A stretch of 64,000 nucleotides of DNA, taken from Candidatus Zixiibacteriota bacterium (GTDB lineage: Bacteria; Desulfobacterota; Binatia; UBA9968). The notes below the pieces were generated by a model. The model did no database searches. It worked only from the letters and a program-made list of their open reading frames with translations, and was not told the origin of the DNA. Location: contig DATLYW010000012.1 of NCBI GenBank assembly GCA_035574315.1, positions 62,001 through 126,000 of the forward strand. The letters are read 5' to 3'. A program made the translations under genes and the position numbers. Each line of letters opens with the position of its first letter. The stretch's first letter is position 1. Positions 25,823 through 35,467 of the stretch are shown here, one piece after another.

Positions 25823-27121
25823 ATGAAGGACCACCAGGCGATCCCGCTCGGCGCGGCGCCGCTTCTGTTCTTACTCGTGTCCGTGCCGGCGGGCGGTGGG
25901 GAAGCCCGGGCGGCGAGCGTGCTCCATTTTGTCGGCTGGAAGTCCGAGGCGCCACGGGTCTGGGACGAGGCGATCGCGGAGTTCGAACGGCGAAACGGTG
26001 TCAGGGTGGTCCGCGAGGTCGGTCCCAGCTCCTCCACCCAGTTTCATGACCTTCTCGCACAGAAGCTCAAGAACCGCGACCGCTCGCTGGACGTTTTCCT
26101 GATGGACGTGATCTGGCCCGCGGAGTTCGCCTCCGCGGGCTGGGCGCTGCCGCTGGATCGGTTTTTCGATCGCGCCGCGCAGGACGAATTCCTGGAGGCG
26201 CCGCTCGAGGCCGGCCGCTACGGAGGACGGATCTACGGCGTTCCGCTCTTCATCGACGCGGGCGTTCTCTATTACCGCGCCGATCTGCTGGCGAAGTACC
26301 GCCTCGAGCCGCCGCGCACCTGGACGCACCTGGTGGAGCAAGCGAGAACCATCGTCGCGCGAGAGCGTGACGCTTCGCTCGCCGGTTACTCGGGCCAGTT
26401 CAAGCAGTACGAGGGCCTGGTCTGCAACATGATGGAGTTCATTTTCGCCAACGGCGGCGCCCTGTGGGACCAGGCCCGGCTGAGAAGCGCCGTCGACGGG
26501 CCGCGGGCGGTCGAAGCGGTGCGGTTCGTCCGCGACCGCATCATCCACGGAATCGCCCATCGCGGCGTCCTGGCGTACGAGGAACCGGAGTCGCTCACGT
26601 TGTTCGTCCAGGGCCGAGCCGTCTTTCACCGCAACTGGCCCTACGCGTGGGCCGTCGCCAACGATCTCTCCCAGTCCCGCATCGCCGGACGGGTCGGCAT
26701 GATCCCGCTTCCGGGATTTACGCCCGGGTCGGGAGCCGGTGCCCTGGGCGGCTGGCACCTGGCGATCAGCCGCTTTTCGCGCAACCCGGATCTTGCCTGG
26801 CGCTTCGTGGCGTTCATGACGGGCGAAGAGATCCAGCGACGTATTGCGCTTTCGACGGGCAGGGCGATGACGCGAAAGGCGCTCTACCGGGACGGGGAGT
26901 TGCTGCGCCGCATGCCGCAGCTCGAATCCCTTCGGGAGGTTTTCGAGGGCGCGATTCCGCGACCCGCCACGCCCGTCTACGCGCCGCTGTCGAGCATCTT
27001 GCAGCGGTACTTCAGCGCGGTTCTGGCCCGACCGGAAATCGATCTGCGGCGCCGCGCCGATTTCGCCGGCCGCGAGATGAACCGGGTGCTCGACCTCCTG
27101 CGCCGGGAACCGGAACGATGA
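25823..27121 (+). CDS. ABC sugar transporter substrate-binding protein (UgpB/MalE type)
   Basis: 432 aa with an N-terminal signal peptide (PLLFLLVSVPAGGGEARA). The mature part begins VLHFVGWKSEAPRVWDEAIAEF, followed by DVFLMDVIWPAEFASAGWALPLDRF and YGVPLFIDAGVLYYRADLL, as in family-1 extracellular solute-binding proteins for oligosaccharides and glycerol phosphate. First gene of an SBP-permease-permease operon, with its stop overlapping the next ATG. Ligand unknown. Confidence 0.9.
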   Translation: MKDHQAIPLGAAPLLFLLVSVPAGGGEARAASVLHFVGWKSEAPRVWDEAIAEFERRNGVRVVREVGPSSSTQFHDLLAQKLKNRDRSLDVFLMDVIWPAEFASAGWALPLDRFFDRAAQDEFLEAPLEAGRYGGRIYGVPLFIDAGVLYYRADLLAKYRLEPPRTWTHLVEQARTIVARERDASLAGYSGQFKQYEGLVCNMMEFIFANGGALWDQARLRSAVDGPRAVEAVRFVRDRIIHGIAHRGVLAYEEPESLTLFVQGRAVFHRNWPYAWAVANDLSQSRIAGRVGMIPLPGFTPGSGAGALGGWHLAISRFSRNPDLAWRFVAFMTGEEIQRRIALSTGRAMTRKALYRDGELLRRMPQLESLREVFEGAIPRPATPVYAPLSSILQRYFSAVLARPEIDLRRRADFAGREMNRVLDLLRREPER

Positions 27122-27999
27122 CGCGTTTCGAGCGTTCCTCCCTGCTGCTGATGCTTCCGAGCGCGCTGGTGGTCGCGATCTTCGGCCTCTATCCGGTCCT
27201 CGAGTCGGTCCGCTTGAGCTTTTACCGCTCGATCCTGACGCTCCCCTGGCTCGGCACCAAACGCGTCGGCTGGGAAAACTACGCCGACCTCTGGAACGAC
27301 CCGGTCGCGGCGCAATCGCTGCAGGTGACCCTGGTTTTCCTGGTGGCGACGATTCCGGCGGAGCTGGTCGTCGGCCTCGGGCTGGCGCTGGCGATGAACC
27401 GGTCGTTTCGCGGCCGCGGGTGGTTGCGCGCCGCGGTTCTGGTTCCCTGGGCGATCCCGACGGTGGTCTGCTCGCAGATGTGGCGCTTCATCTTCAACGA
27501 CCGCTACGGGCTGTTGAACTTCCTGCTCTTCGGCGCCGACGTTCGGAGCTACTGGGTGCCTCTGGCCGAGCCGGGACCGGCCCTGGCGGCGGTCGCGGTG
27601 GCGGAAATCTGGAAGACGGCGCCGTTCGCGGCGCTGATCCTGCTGGCGGGCCTGCAGACGATCCCGGACGAGCTTTACGAGGCGGCCGCGATCGACGGCG
27701 CCACCGCGTGGCAGAAGTTCCGCCACATCACGCTGCCCATGCTCAAGCCCGCGTTCCTGCTCGCGCTCCTGTTTCGCACCATCGACGGCCTCCGGGTCTT
27801 CGACCTGGTCTTCGTGATGACCCAGGGCGGCCCCGCGGACGCCACCAACGTGCTTTCCTTCTACGGCTACAAGAAAACCTTCGCCGAGGGCTCGATCGGT
27901 TACGGCTCGGCGGTCGCCGTGATCGTCTTCGCGCTCGCGATGCTCCTCGCGCTCGGCTATCTCGGCGCGCTTCGCCGCGCCCGCGGAGGCGCCCGATGA
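27118..27999 (+). CDS. ABC sugar transporter permease (MalF/UgpA type)
   Basis: 293 aa; six hydrophobic helices. Opens with LLLMLPSALVVAIFGLYPVLES and contains the permease-ATPase coupling loop ELYEAAAIDGATAWQKFRHI-TLP. Start ATG overlaps the SBP stop (ATGA) and its own stop overlaps the next ATG. A long open frame starts at 26464 but is out of phase with the SBP and only becomes permease at 27118. Confidence 0.92.
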   Translation: MTRFERSSLLLMLPSALVVAIFGLYPVLESVRLSFYRSILTLPWLGTKRVGWENYADLWNDPVAAQSLQVTLVFLVATIPAELVVGLGLALAMNRSFRGRGWLRAAVLVPWAIPTVVCSQMWRFIFNDRYGLLNFLLFGADVRSYWVPLAEPGPALAAVAVAEIWKTAPFAALILLAGLQTIPDELYEAAAIDGATAWQKFRHITLPMLKPAFLLALLFRTIDGLRVFDLVFVMTQGGPADATNVLSFYGYKKTFAEGSIGYGSAVAVIVFALAMLLALGYLGALRRARGGAR

Positions 28000-28811
28000 A
28001 GCGCACGGCGCTTCTGTCGCTCGTCTTCTTCGCGGTCGCGATCTACTCGGTCGCACCGTTTTTCTGGTTCGTGCTGACGTCGCTCAAGACGCCCGCCGAG
28101 CTGACGGCGATTCCGCCGACGCTCCTGCCCTCCGCCCACCTCGGCTTCTACCGCGCCGCCCTTCTCGAGCGCGGTTTGCTCGGCGCGATGGCCAACAGCG
28201 CGGCCGTCGCCGGCGCGGCGACCGCGATCACCGTCGCGATCGGAGCGCTGGCCGCTTACGCCGTCGCCCGGACTCCCATGCGAGCGGCGCGCTTCTACCG
28301 GGTCCTGCTGCTGGCGGTCGCAATGTTTCCGCAGATCGCCGTGGCCGGCCCTCTGTGGAGCATTCTCGACGCGTTGGGCTGGCTCAACACCTATCGCGGT
28401 CTCGTGGCGACCTACACCGGCCTCGGCTTGCCGCTCGCCGTCTGGATTCTCGCCACGTTCTTCGGCGAGCTGCCGGTCGAGATCGAAGAAGCGGCGATGG
28501 TCGATGGCTGCACCCGGCTTCAGGCGCTGGGCAAAGTCGTGCTGCCGTTGGCGGCTCCCGGGCTCGCCACGGCCGCCCTGCTGGTCTTCATGTTGTTCTG
28601 GAACGAGTTCTTCTTCGCTCTGATCGTGATGACCGATCCCGCGCTGCAAACCCTGCCGGTGGCGATCGCGCTCTTCCCCGGCGAATACACGATGCCCTGG
28701 GGCGAGATCGCCGCCGCATCGACCGTTGCGACCCTGCCCCTCATAGCGCTCACGCTCGCGTTCCAGCGCGGGATCATCCGCGGCCTTTCCGCCGGGGCGG
28801 TCAAGGGATAA
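27996..28811 (+). CDS. ABC sugar transporter permease (MalG/UgpE type)
   Basis: 271 aa with six helices; start ATGA overlap with the preceding permease. Contains FFWFVLTSLKTPAEL after TM1 and the coupling loop IEEAAMVDGCTRLQALGKVVLPL. Ends GIIRGLSAGAVKG, typical of MalG-type proteins. No ATP-binding gene follows; the next gene is convergent and overlaps this stop by 11 nt. A shared MsmK/UgpC-type ATPase elsewhere would be needed. Confidence 0.92.
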   Translation: MKRTALLSLVFFAVAIYSVAPFFWFVLTSLKTPAELTAIPPTLLPSAHLGFYRAALLERGLLGAMANSAAVAGAATAITVAIGALAAYAVARTPMRAARFYRVLLLAVAMFPQIAVAGPLWSILDALGWLNTYRGLVATYTGLGLPLAVWILATFFGELPVEIEEAAMVDGCTRLQALGKVVLPLAAPGLATAALLVFMLFWNEFFFALIVMTDPALQTLPVAIALFPGEYTMPWGEIAAASTVATLPLIALTLAFQRGIIRGLSAGAVKG

Positions 28812-29139
28812 GCGATTTGGAGGGAAGAGCCCGGCGCTCGCCGGGGGACGCCGCAGAAGGGCCGGACTCTGCTGCCGCCGTCAACCATTCCTCGTGGACG
28901 TCGACGAAGACGGCGTCCCGGTCGCGGCACGACGAGACCTCGCCGAGATCGAAACGCACGGTGTAGAGCGGCGGGTGCAGCTCCCGATGGTCCCGCGGGT
29001 TCTCCAGCACCCCGTGAACGGCGCCGATCACGCCCCGCTTGCCCCGGATGTACCTGGGCGTGCGGGGATTGCCGGCGGGGTTTTCGAGCGCGACTGTTAC
29101 CGCGTCCCCTACTTTGAACCGCGTGTCCAGAGATCGCAC
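28801..29139 (-). CDS. nitrile hydratase beta-subunit C-terminal domain, free-standing
   Basis: 112 aa from the GTG at 29139, 8 nt after the alpha-subunit stop with GAGGACGG as ribosome site. It reads DTRFKVGDAVTVALENPAG, then TPRYIRGKRGVIGAVHG and LYTVRFDLGEVSS, the SH3-like C-terminal domain of nitrile hydratase beta. A normal beta subunit is about 220 aa with an N-terminal helical half; that half is absent here. In thiocyanate hydrolase the two beta halves are also separate chains. Overlaps the convergent permease stop by 11 nt. Confidence 0.8.
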   Translation of the reverse strand: MRSLDTRFKVGDAVTVALENPAGNPRTPRYIRGKRGVIGAVHGVLENPRDHRELHPPLYTVRFDLGEVSSCRDRDAVFVDVHEEWLTAAAESGPSAASPGERRALPSKSLIP

Positions 29140-29147
29140 CGCCGTCC

Positions 29148-30221
29148 TCAATCCGCCCGGACCCTCGGCACCGCGGCCGCGAGGCCATGCCGCCGCGCCT
29201 TTTCCCGCTGGGCCGGCTCGAGCGCGTAACCCGCGCCGATCAGGCTGTCGACCGTAACCAGCTCGGCCAGCTCCGCCTCCGTCATCCCCTCCGTTCCGGC
29301 GGGGCGCTCCGGCAGAACGAAATAGCGCACGTCCGAGGTGCTGTCGTAGACCCGGATCTCCTTCTCGGGCGGGATCTGCAACCCGAACATCTCCGCCAGA
29401 CAGGCGCGCGGATTTTCCACGATCCGGGCGCGGTAGCTCTCGTGCTTGTACCACCACGGGGTATCGCCGAGGATATCGTAGGGATAACAGGAACATAACG
29501 TGCACACGACCACGTTGTGCACCCGCTCGGTGTTCTCCACCACGCACAGCTTCGCCACCTTTCCCTGGTGCACTCCCATGTCCCGCAGCGCCGTCCGCCC
29601 GGTCGTCAACAAAGCGCGCTTGAACTCCGGATCGCTCCATGCCTTGGCGACGATGACGCCCCCGGCCCACGGCCGATCCTCGTGAAGCTGCTTCCACCGC
29701 CGCTCCAGCTCCTCGCGGGTCGCCCAGCCGCGTTGAATCAACGCCTGGACGAAGACCTCGAGCAGCTCCTGGTAGTCCCTCAGGTCCCGCTCCAGCTCGG
29801 CCATACGCTGTTCCAGGGTGCCGCCATGCTCTTTTTTGCGGATCTTGAAGAAGTCGTCGTAATCGCCGCGCTCCTTGCGGTTGTCCTCGACAACCACGTC
29901 CATGCTCTCGACCGCCTGGGCGGAGACCAGCGCGATTCCCTTGACGTACTCGTCGAGCCGCTCTTCCAGATGGCGCACCCGGGCCTCGATATTGTCCCCC
30001 TGCGGCCTGGCGATCCCGAAAAACCTCGCCCCGTTCTCCAGGCCGGACCTCGCCTTGAGCAGGTCGTAAAAGGTGACCGCGCCGCGCCGTATGAGATGGA
30101 TGACGCGCGGCTCGAGCCGCTTGGTCCGGTAGTACTCGAGATCCTCCTCGACCGCACGAACGTGCGCCTCGAAATCGTGCATGTGCCCTTCGAACGGCCT
30201 GTGGCTGTGTTTTCCCGACAT
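29148..30221 (-). CDS. nitrile hydratase / thiocyanate hydrolase-type metal-binding (alpha) subunit with long N-terminal extension
   Basis: 357 aa; GGAGGG just before the ATG. The metal site is V-V-C-T-L-C-S-C at Cys240, Cys243 and Cys245. CTLCSC is the cobalt-type signature; two of these cysteines are normally oxidised to sulfinate and sulfenate. GVIVAKAWSDPEFKRALL, then WYKHESYRARIVENPR and YFVLPERPAGTEGMTE match the alpha subunit over about 150-335. Residues 1-150 are extra relative to the normal 200-aa subunit: helical, highly charged, with two coiled-coil-like stretches (EARVRHLEERLDEY, EQRMAELERDLRDY). No activator gene is adjacent. Confidence 0.85.
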   Translation of the reverse strand: MSGKHSHRPFEGHMHDFEAHVRAVEEDLEYYRTKRLEPRVIHLIRRGAVTFYDLLKARSGLENGARFFGIARPQGDNIEARVRHLEERLDEYVKGIALVSAQAVESMDVVVEDNRKERGDYDDFFKIRKKEHGGTLEQRMAELERDLRDYQELLEVFVQALIQRGWATREELERRWKQLHEDRPWAGGVIVAKAWSDPEFKRALLTTGRTALRDMGVHQGKVAKLCVVENTERVHNVVVCTLCSCYPYDILGDTPWWYKHESYRARIVENPRACLAEMFGLQIPPEKEIRVYDSTSDVRYFVLPERPAGTEGMTEAELAELVTVDSLIGAGYALEPAQREKARRHGLAAAVPRVRAD

Positions 30222-30314
30222 CGGCCCTCCGCGCGTGCACGCGACCCCCGGTCGGCGCGCTTCATGTGTCGTTTCAACCCGGGAAATACCGCGGTCCGAC
30301 GGTGCCGCGAGAGG

Positions 30315-30905
30315 CTATTTAAGCACGTAAGGAATCTGCTTCGGCCCGTAGCCCTGCCAGTAACGGTTCGTCTCGGGATCGTAGCGGCCCTGGAGAAAGC
30401 TGCCCGCCTTTTCGGCGCGCACGATGAGCGCCACGGTCCTCTCGTCGCCGCTTTCCTCGGCATGGATCTGGTAAGGCGGGACGAGATCGATCTTCCCCGG
30501 GCCGACCGTCATGGTGGCGGTCCGGCGGATCAGCGCGTAATCGGGCTTCGAGCCGTCGTCGAGTCGCTCGTAGCGCTCGATCGTCTCGGTGCCGTCGAGC
30601 ACGCCATAAAGCGTCCAGTTGTGCGCGTGGTCGTGGATCTGCGTGCGGCTGCGCGGCGCCTTGATCAGACCGTTGATCACGAACTTGTACTCAGGGTCCT
30701 CGTAGAAGAGCAGGTTCTCCGCCCGCTCCCCTCCCTGCGAGCAGCTCGGCCAGCTCCTGGATTGCTCGCGGACGGAGCCGTCGGCGAGCAGCTCCGCGAG
30801 GAGGGGGATCATCGATTCCCAGCGTCTGGCCGCGTCGGGCTCGCGCGCAAACAGCGCCCGCGCGGACGCGATGAATTTCTGGACGGCGCTCTGCGGTCCG
30901 GTCAT
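30315..30905 (-). CDS. cupin-fold (cysteine dioxygenase-like) protein
   Basis: 196 aa; GGAGG 7 nt before the ATG. The core has a cupin motif 1-like segment, SRTQIHDHAHNWTLYGVLDGTE, with the His-x-His pair for metal, and a later PPYQIHAEES supplying a third His. This matches the predicted metal-dependent double-stranded beta-helix proteins near cysteine dioxygenase. It is the first gene of a transcript that continues, after 93 nt, into the nitrile-hydratase-like genes. A link such as cysteine-ligand oxidation or downstream metabolism is speculation. Confidence 0.75.
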   Translation of the reverse strand: MTGPQSAVQKFIASARALFAREPDAARRWESMIPLLAELLADGSVREQSRSWPSCSQGGERAENLLFYEDPEYKFVINGLIKAPRSRTQIHDHAHNWTLYGVLDGTETIERYERLDDGSKPDYALIRRTATMTVGPGKIDLVPPYQIHAEESGDERTVALIVRAEKAGSFLQGRYDPETNRYWQGYGPKQIPYVLK

Positions 30906-30933
30906 GGCGGCCTCCGGAAAGGCGGCAGGTCCC

Positions 30934-30968
30934 TTTTAATCCCGCTTCCCGGGCGCCGTCAAGCGGAA
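30934..30968 (-). promoter_or_regulatory. sigma-70 promoter of the cupin/nitrile hydratase operon, overlapping a hairpin
   Basis: On the minus strand TTGACG (30957-30962), 17-nt spacer, TTAAAA (30934-30939), 29 nt from the cupin ATG. The same stretch forms an 8-bp stem (30961-30968 with 30940-30947, one G-U) directly after the ahcY stop, with TTAAAA following, so it could also end the metK-ahcY transcript. Confidence 0.5.
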
Positions 30969-30969
30969 G

Positions 30970-32265
<1,296 letters not shown>

Positions 32266-33444
32266 TCAAATCCGCGCCGCTGCCTTCTTGAGCTCTTCCA
32301 CGCGGTCGGTTTTTTCCCAGGTGAAGTGGCCGTCCTCCGGCGTACGGCCGAAATGGCCGTACGCGGCCGTAGCGCGGTAGATCGGCCGCTTGAGCTCGAG
32401 GGTCTGGATGATGCCCTTCGGCCGGAGATCGAAGTGCTCCTGAACGATCCGGGCGAGCTTGACTTCCGGGATGACGCCGGTCCCGAAGGTGTCCACGAGC
32501 ACGGATACCGGCTCGGCGACGCCGATGACGTAGGCGAGCTGCACCTCGCATCGGGTCGCAAGCTCGGCGGCGACGATGTTCTTGGCGACGTAGCGTGCCA
32601 TGTAAGCGGCGCTCCGGTCGACCTTGGAAGGGTCTTTTCCGGAAAATGCGCCGCCCCCGTGTCGCCCCATCCCGCCGTAGGTGTCGACAATGATCTTTCT
32701 CCCCGTAAGCCCGCAGTCGCCCTGCGGCCCGCCGATGACGAATCGCCCGGTCGGGTTGACGTGATAGACGGTGTTCTTGTCGAGGTATTCGGGAGGAATG
32801 ACCGCCTTGATGACCGCCTCGATGATCGTCTCCTTCAGCTTGTGGTATTCGACGTCCGGGCTGTGCTGCGTCGAGATCACCACGCTCTGCACCCTCACGG
32901 GCCTGCCGTCGCGGTACTCGACGGTCACCTGAGACTTGCTGTCGGGACGGAGAAAATAGGCCTCGCCGCCTTTGCGGATCTTCGCCAGATACCGCACCAG
33001 ATCGTGGGCCATCTGGATGGGAAGCGGCATGAACTCGGGCGTCTCGTCGCAGGCATACCCGAACATCATGCCCTGATCTCCGGCCCCCTGCTCCTTGTAC
33101 AGCCCCTCGCCCTCGGTGACCCCCTGGGCGATGTCCGGCGACTGCTGCTCCACCGCGGTCAGCACGGCACAGGTGTTGCCGTCGAACCCCATGGAGGAAT
33201 CGGTGTAGCCGATGTCGCGGACGACCTCGCGGGCGATCTCCGCGTAGCTGACCTTGGCCTTGCTGGTGATCTCGCCGGCGATGACGATCATTCCGGTCTT
33301 GGCGAGCGCTTCGCACGCCACCCGGCTGTCGGGGTCTCCGGCGAGATGCGCGTCGAGGATCGCATCCGAGACCTGGTCGCACAGCTTGTCGGGATGGCCT
33401 TCCGAAACCGATTCCGAGGTAAAAAGAAAATCTTTGCCCGCCAT
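32266..33444 (-). CDS. metK: S-adenosylmethionine synthetase
   Basis: 392 aa. Makes SAM from methionine and [26 protein letters not shown] at the N-terminus (catalytic His), [12 protein letters not shown], and [19 protein letters not shown] (P-loop and ligand residues) are all intact. GGAGGTGG ribosome site before the ATG. First gene of metK-ahcY, behind a promoter at 33489-33517. No SAM riboswitch fits in the roughly 45-nt leader. Confidence 0.97.
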   Translation of the reverse strand: MAGKDFLFTSESVSEGHPDKLCDQVSDAILDAHLAGDPDSRVACEALAKTGMIVIAGEITSKAKVSYAEIAREVVRDIGYTDSSMGFDGNTCAVLTAVEQQSPDIAQGVTEGEGLYKEQGAGDQGMMFGYACDETPEFMPLPIQMAHDLVRYLAKIRKGGEAYFLRPDSKSQVTVEYRDGRPVRVQSVVISTQHSPDVEYHKLKETIIEAVIKAVIPPEYLDKNTVYHVNPTGRFVIGGPQGDCGLTGRKIIVDTYGGMGRHGGGAFSGKDPSKVDRSAAYMARYVAKNIVAAELATRCEVQLAYVIGVAEPVSVLVDTFGTGVIPEVKLARIVQEHFDLRPKGIIQTLELKRPIYRATAAYGHFGRTPEDGHFTWEKTDRVEELKKAAARI

Positions 33445-33488
33445 GCGACCACCTCCGGCGAAGTTCCAGGTCGAAAAAGAATCAGTTT

Positions 33489-33517
33489 TCTATAACGGAT
33501 ACCGAGGGGGGAATCAA
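33489..33517 (-). promoter_or_regulatory. sigma-70 promoter of metK-ahcY
   Basis: On the minus strand TTGATT (33512-33517), 17-nt spacer, TATAGA (33489-33494), in the short gap after ptsH. The metK ATG is at 33444. Confidence 0.5.
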
Positions 33518-33519
33518 CC

Positions 33520-33795
33520 TTACTCCGGCTCGTTGAACCGCCTCTCGATCAGCTTCTCGATCGCTTTCACCGCCTGCTCGGCGTCCTCCCCGACCGCCTC
33601 GATCAGAATCTTGCTTCCCTGAGTGGCGGCCAGTGTCAGCACTCCCATGATGCTGCGGCCGTCGGCGGTCTGGCCGTCCTTGGTGAGGGTCACGCGCGAC
33701 GCGAAGCGGTTGACGGTCTGCACCAGGAGCGCGGCCGCCCGCGCGTGCAGCCCCAGCTTGTTCTTGATCTCGACCTTCCGGGCGACCCTGGCCAC
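33520..33795 (-). CDS. ptsH: HPr-like phosphocarrier protein (PTS/NPr)
   Basis: 91 aa. The phosphorylated histidine is H17 in KLGLHARAA and the regulatory serine is S48 in ADGRSIMGV. GTG start 3 nt after the rapZ stop. With ptsN, rapZ and rpoN just upstream it is likely the NPr component of a nitrogen-type PTS. No EI (ptsP/ptsI) or sugar permease gene is in the window. Confidence 0.93.
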   Translation of the reverse strand: MARVARKVEIKNKLGLHARAAALLVQTVNRFASRVTLTKDGQTADGRSIMGVLTLAATQGSKILIEAVGEDAEQAVKAIEKLIERRFNEPE

Positions 33796-33798
33796 GGC

Positions 33799-34662
33799 CT
33801 ACTTCTCGATGTCGCGGTGCTTGACCAGAATCCGGAACCGCTCGCTCTCCAGGCGCCGCTGCAGCTCCTCCACGAGCACCACCGAGCGGTGCCGGCCGCC
33901 GGTGCAACCGAGCGCGATCGTCAGGCTGCTTTTCCCCTCGCGCTCGTAGAGCGGCAAGGCGAATTCCAGCAGAGCGACGAGCCGCTCGAGGAAAACCTGC
34001 GCCTCGTCCACCCTCATGACGTAGCTGCCGACCTCCGCTTCGAGACCGTGGCGCGACTTGAGCTCCTGAACGAAGTAGGGATTCGGCAGAAAGCGCACGT
34101 CGAAGACGATGTCGGCGTCGTGGGGAACGCCGTACTTGTAGCCGAACGATGTGAGGAACACCGCCATGCGCCGTTCCGCGAGGGTCGCGCAGAACTGCCG
34201 TTCCATTTCACGCTTGAGCTCGTGAACATTCAGCTCGCTGGTGTCGATCACGCGATCGGCGATCTCCCGCATGCCTTCGAGCGCCTTGCGCTCGCGGACG
34301 ATCCCCTCCCGGATCGGATCGCCGCCGGCGAGCGGATGCGGTCGGCGCGTCTCGCTGAAGCGGCGCAGGAGCACCTCGTCCGACGCGTCGAGAAAAACCA
34401 CCTCCACGCGGTGGCCGGCCGCGCGCATCTGCGCCCGCACTTCGGGCCACGACTCGAGGAACCGCCCGCCGCGCAGGTCGACACCCAGCGCGACGCGCCG
34501 GATCTCCTCGCGGCCCTGGCAGAGCTCGAGAAATTTCGGGATCAGCAGCGGCGGGAGATTATCGATGCAAAAGAAACCGTTGTCCTCGAGGGCTCGAATA
34601 GCGATGGTCTTGCCCGAACCCGAGAGCCCCGTGACGACGACGATATCGAACCCATCGGCCAT
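33799..34662 (-). CDS. rapZ: RapZ-family nucleotide-binding protein (YvcJ/RapZ)
   Basis: 287 aa from the ATG at 34662; a TTG at 34671 overlapping the ptsN stop is the alternative. P-loop VVTGLSGSGKTIAIRALEDNG at the N-terminus (key residues GLSGSGKT), and the C-terminal IALGCTGGRHRSVVLVEEL with its conserved Cys and His. In enterobacteria RapZ is an RNA-binding adaptor controlling glmS; in other bacteria the role is less clear. The position between ptsN and ptsH is conserved in proteobacteria. Confidence 0.94.
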   Translation of the reverse strand: MADGFDIVVVTGLSGSGKTIAIRALEDNGFFCIDNLPPLLIPKFLELCQGREEIRRVALGVDLRGGRFLESWPEVRAQMRAAGHRVEVVFLDASDEVLLRRFSETRRPHPLAGGDPIREGIVRERKALEGMREIADRVIDTSELNVHELKREMERQFCATLAERRMAVFLTSFGYKYGVPHDADIVFDVRFLPNPYFVQELKSRHGLEAEVGSYVMRVDEAQVFLERLVALLEFALPLYEREGKSSLTIALGCTGGRHRSVVLVEELQRRLESERFRILVKHRDIEK

Positions 34663-34667
34663 ACCGC

Positions 34668-35129
34668 TCAAAACTTCTGGTCTTCCTCCGCGATCATGGC
34701 GAAGATCTCCTTGCCGTTGTTCGCCCGCAGCAGTCGCTCCCGGAAGGCGGTGTCCTTGAGCAGGCGGGAAATCCTCGCCAGCGCCTTGAGATGGTCGGCG
34801 GCGGCGTGCTCGGGGGCGATCAGCACGAAAAACAGATGCGTCGGCCTCCCGTCGAGGGAGGCGAAGTCGATTCCCCGCAGGCTGCGCGCGAAGATCCCCA
34901 CGACGCGCTCGACGCCCGGCAGCTTCCCGTGCGGGATCGCCACGCCTTCCCCGATCGCCGTGGTGCTGATCCTTTCCCGCTCCCTGAGCACGCGCAGTAC
35001 CTGCTCCGCGTCGAGCCCCGGCTCGCAGGCGGCGAGCCGCTCGGCCATTTCCTTCAGAGCCGCCTCCTTCTCTTCGCTCTGGAGGGCCGGAATGATGCGC
35101 TCGGCGGACAGAAAGTCGGTGATCTTCAA
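34668..35129 (-). CDS. ptsN: PTS IIA-Ntr regulatory protein
   Basis: 153 aa. Receives phosphate on the histidine in EGVAIPHGKLPGVERV. The fold opens KITDFLSAERIIPALQ and ends with a helix over DTAFRERLLRA. The start is TTG, sharing TTGA with the hpf stop, so it depends on translational coupling. Likely a regulator of potassium, nitrogen or stringent-response partners, as known for the family; the targets here are unknown. Confidence 0.93.
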   Translation of the reverse strand: MKITDFLSAERIIPALQSEEKEAALKEMAERLAACEPGLDAEQVLRVLRERERISTTAIGEGVAIPHGKLPGVERVVGIFARSLRGIDFASLDGRPTHLFFVLIAPEHAAADHLKALARISRLLKDTAFRERLLRANNGKEIFAMIAEEDQKF

Positions 35130-35446
35130 TCCTGCGCGTTTCTCCTTCGCTCGAGTTTAATCTTTTCCTTGTGCTTCTGGACCTGGCGCCCGACCTTGCC
35201 CATCAACAGATCGATCGCGGAGTAGAGGTCGTCGGTTTCTTCCCTGCCGTGAATCGTCAGGCCGCGGGAACGAAGCTCGATCTCCGCGAAATGGCGCTGC
35301 TTGGCGTCGACCGAGAGCACGACGTGCGCCTCGACCGGCCGGTCGGAGAACTTGCCGAGCCGGTGAACCTTCGCTTCCACGTAACGCTTCAGGGCATCGG
35401 TTGGCGCCGTGTGGCGAAAAGTTACCGACACTTTGACGTCCGCCAT
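35126..35446 (-). CDS. hpf: ribosome hibernation promoting factor, short form
   Basis: 106 aa, beta-alpha-beta-beta-beta-alpha fold of the YfiA/HPF family: VSVTFRHTAPTDALKRYVEAK, AHVVLSVDAKQRHFAEIEL, then DLYSAIDLLMGKVGRQVQKHKEKIK. It lacks the C-terminal dimerisation domain of long HPF, so this is the short type. It sits between rpoN and ptsN, the usual place in proteobacteria. Confidence 0.94.
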   Translation of the reverse strand: MADVKVSVTFRHTAPTDALKRYVEAKVHRLGKFSDRPVEAHVVLSVDAKQRHFAEIELRSRGLTIHGREETDDLYSAIDLLMGKVGRQVQKHKEKIKLERRRNAQD

Positions 35447-35467
35447 TCGCCGGAGCCTCGAGGGGTC

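Noticed and set aside
33445..33519. SAM riboswitch upstream of metK
   Set aside because: The gap to ptsH is 75 bp and contains the promoter; the leader is too short for SAM-I, and no conserved SAM-riboswitch core was seen.
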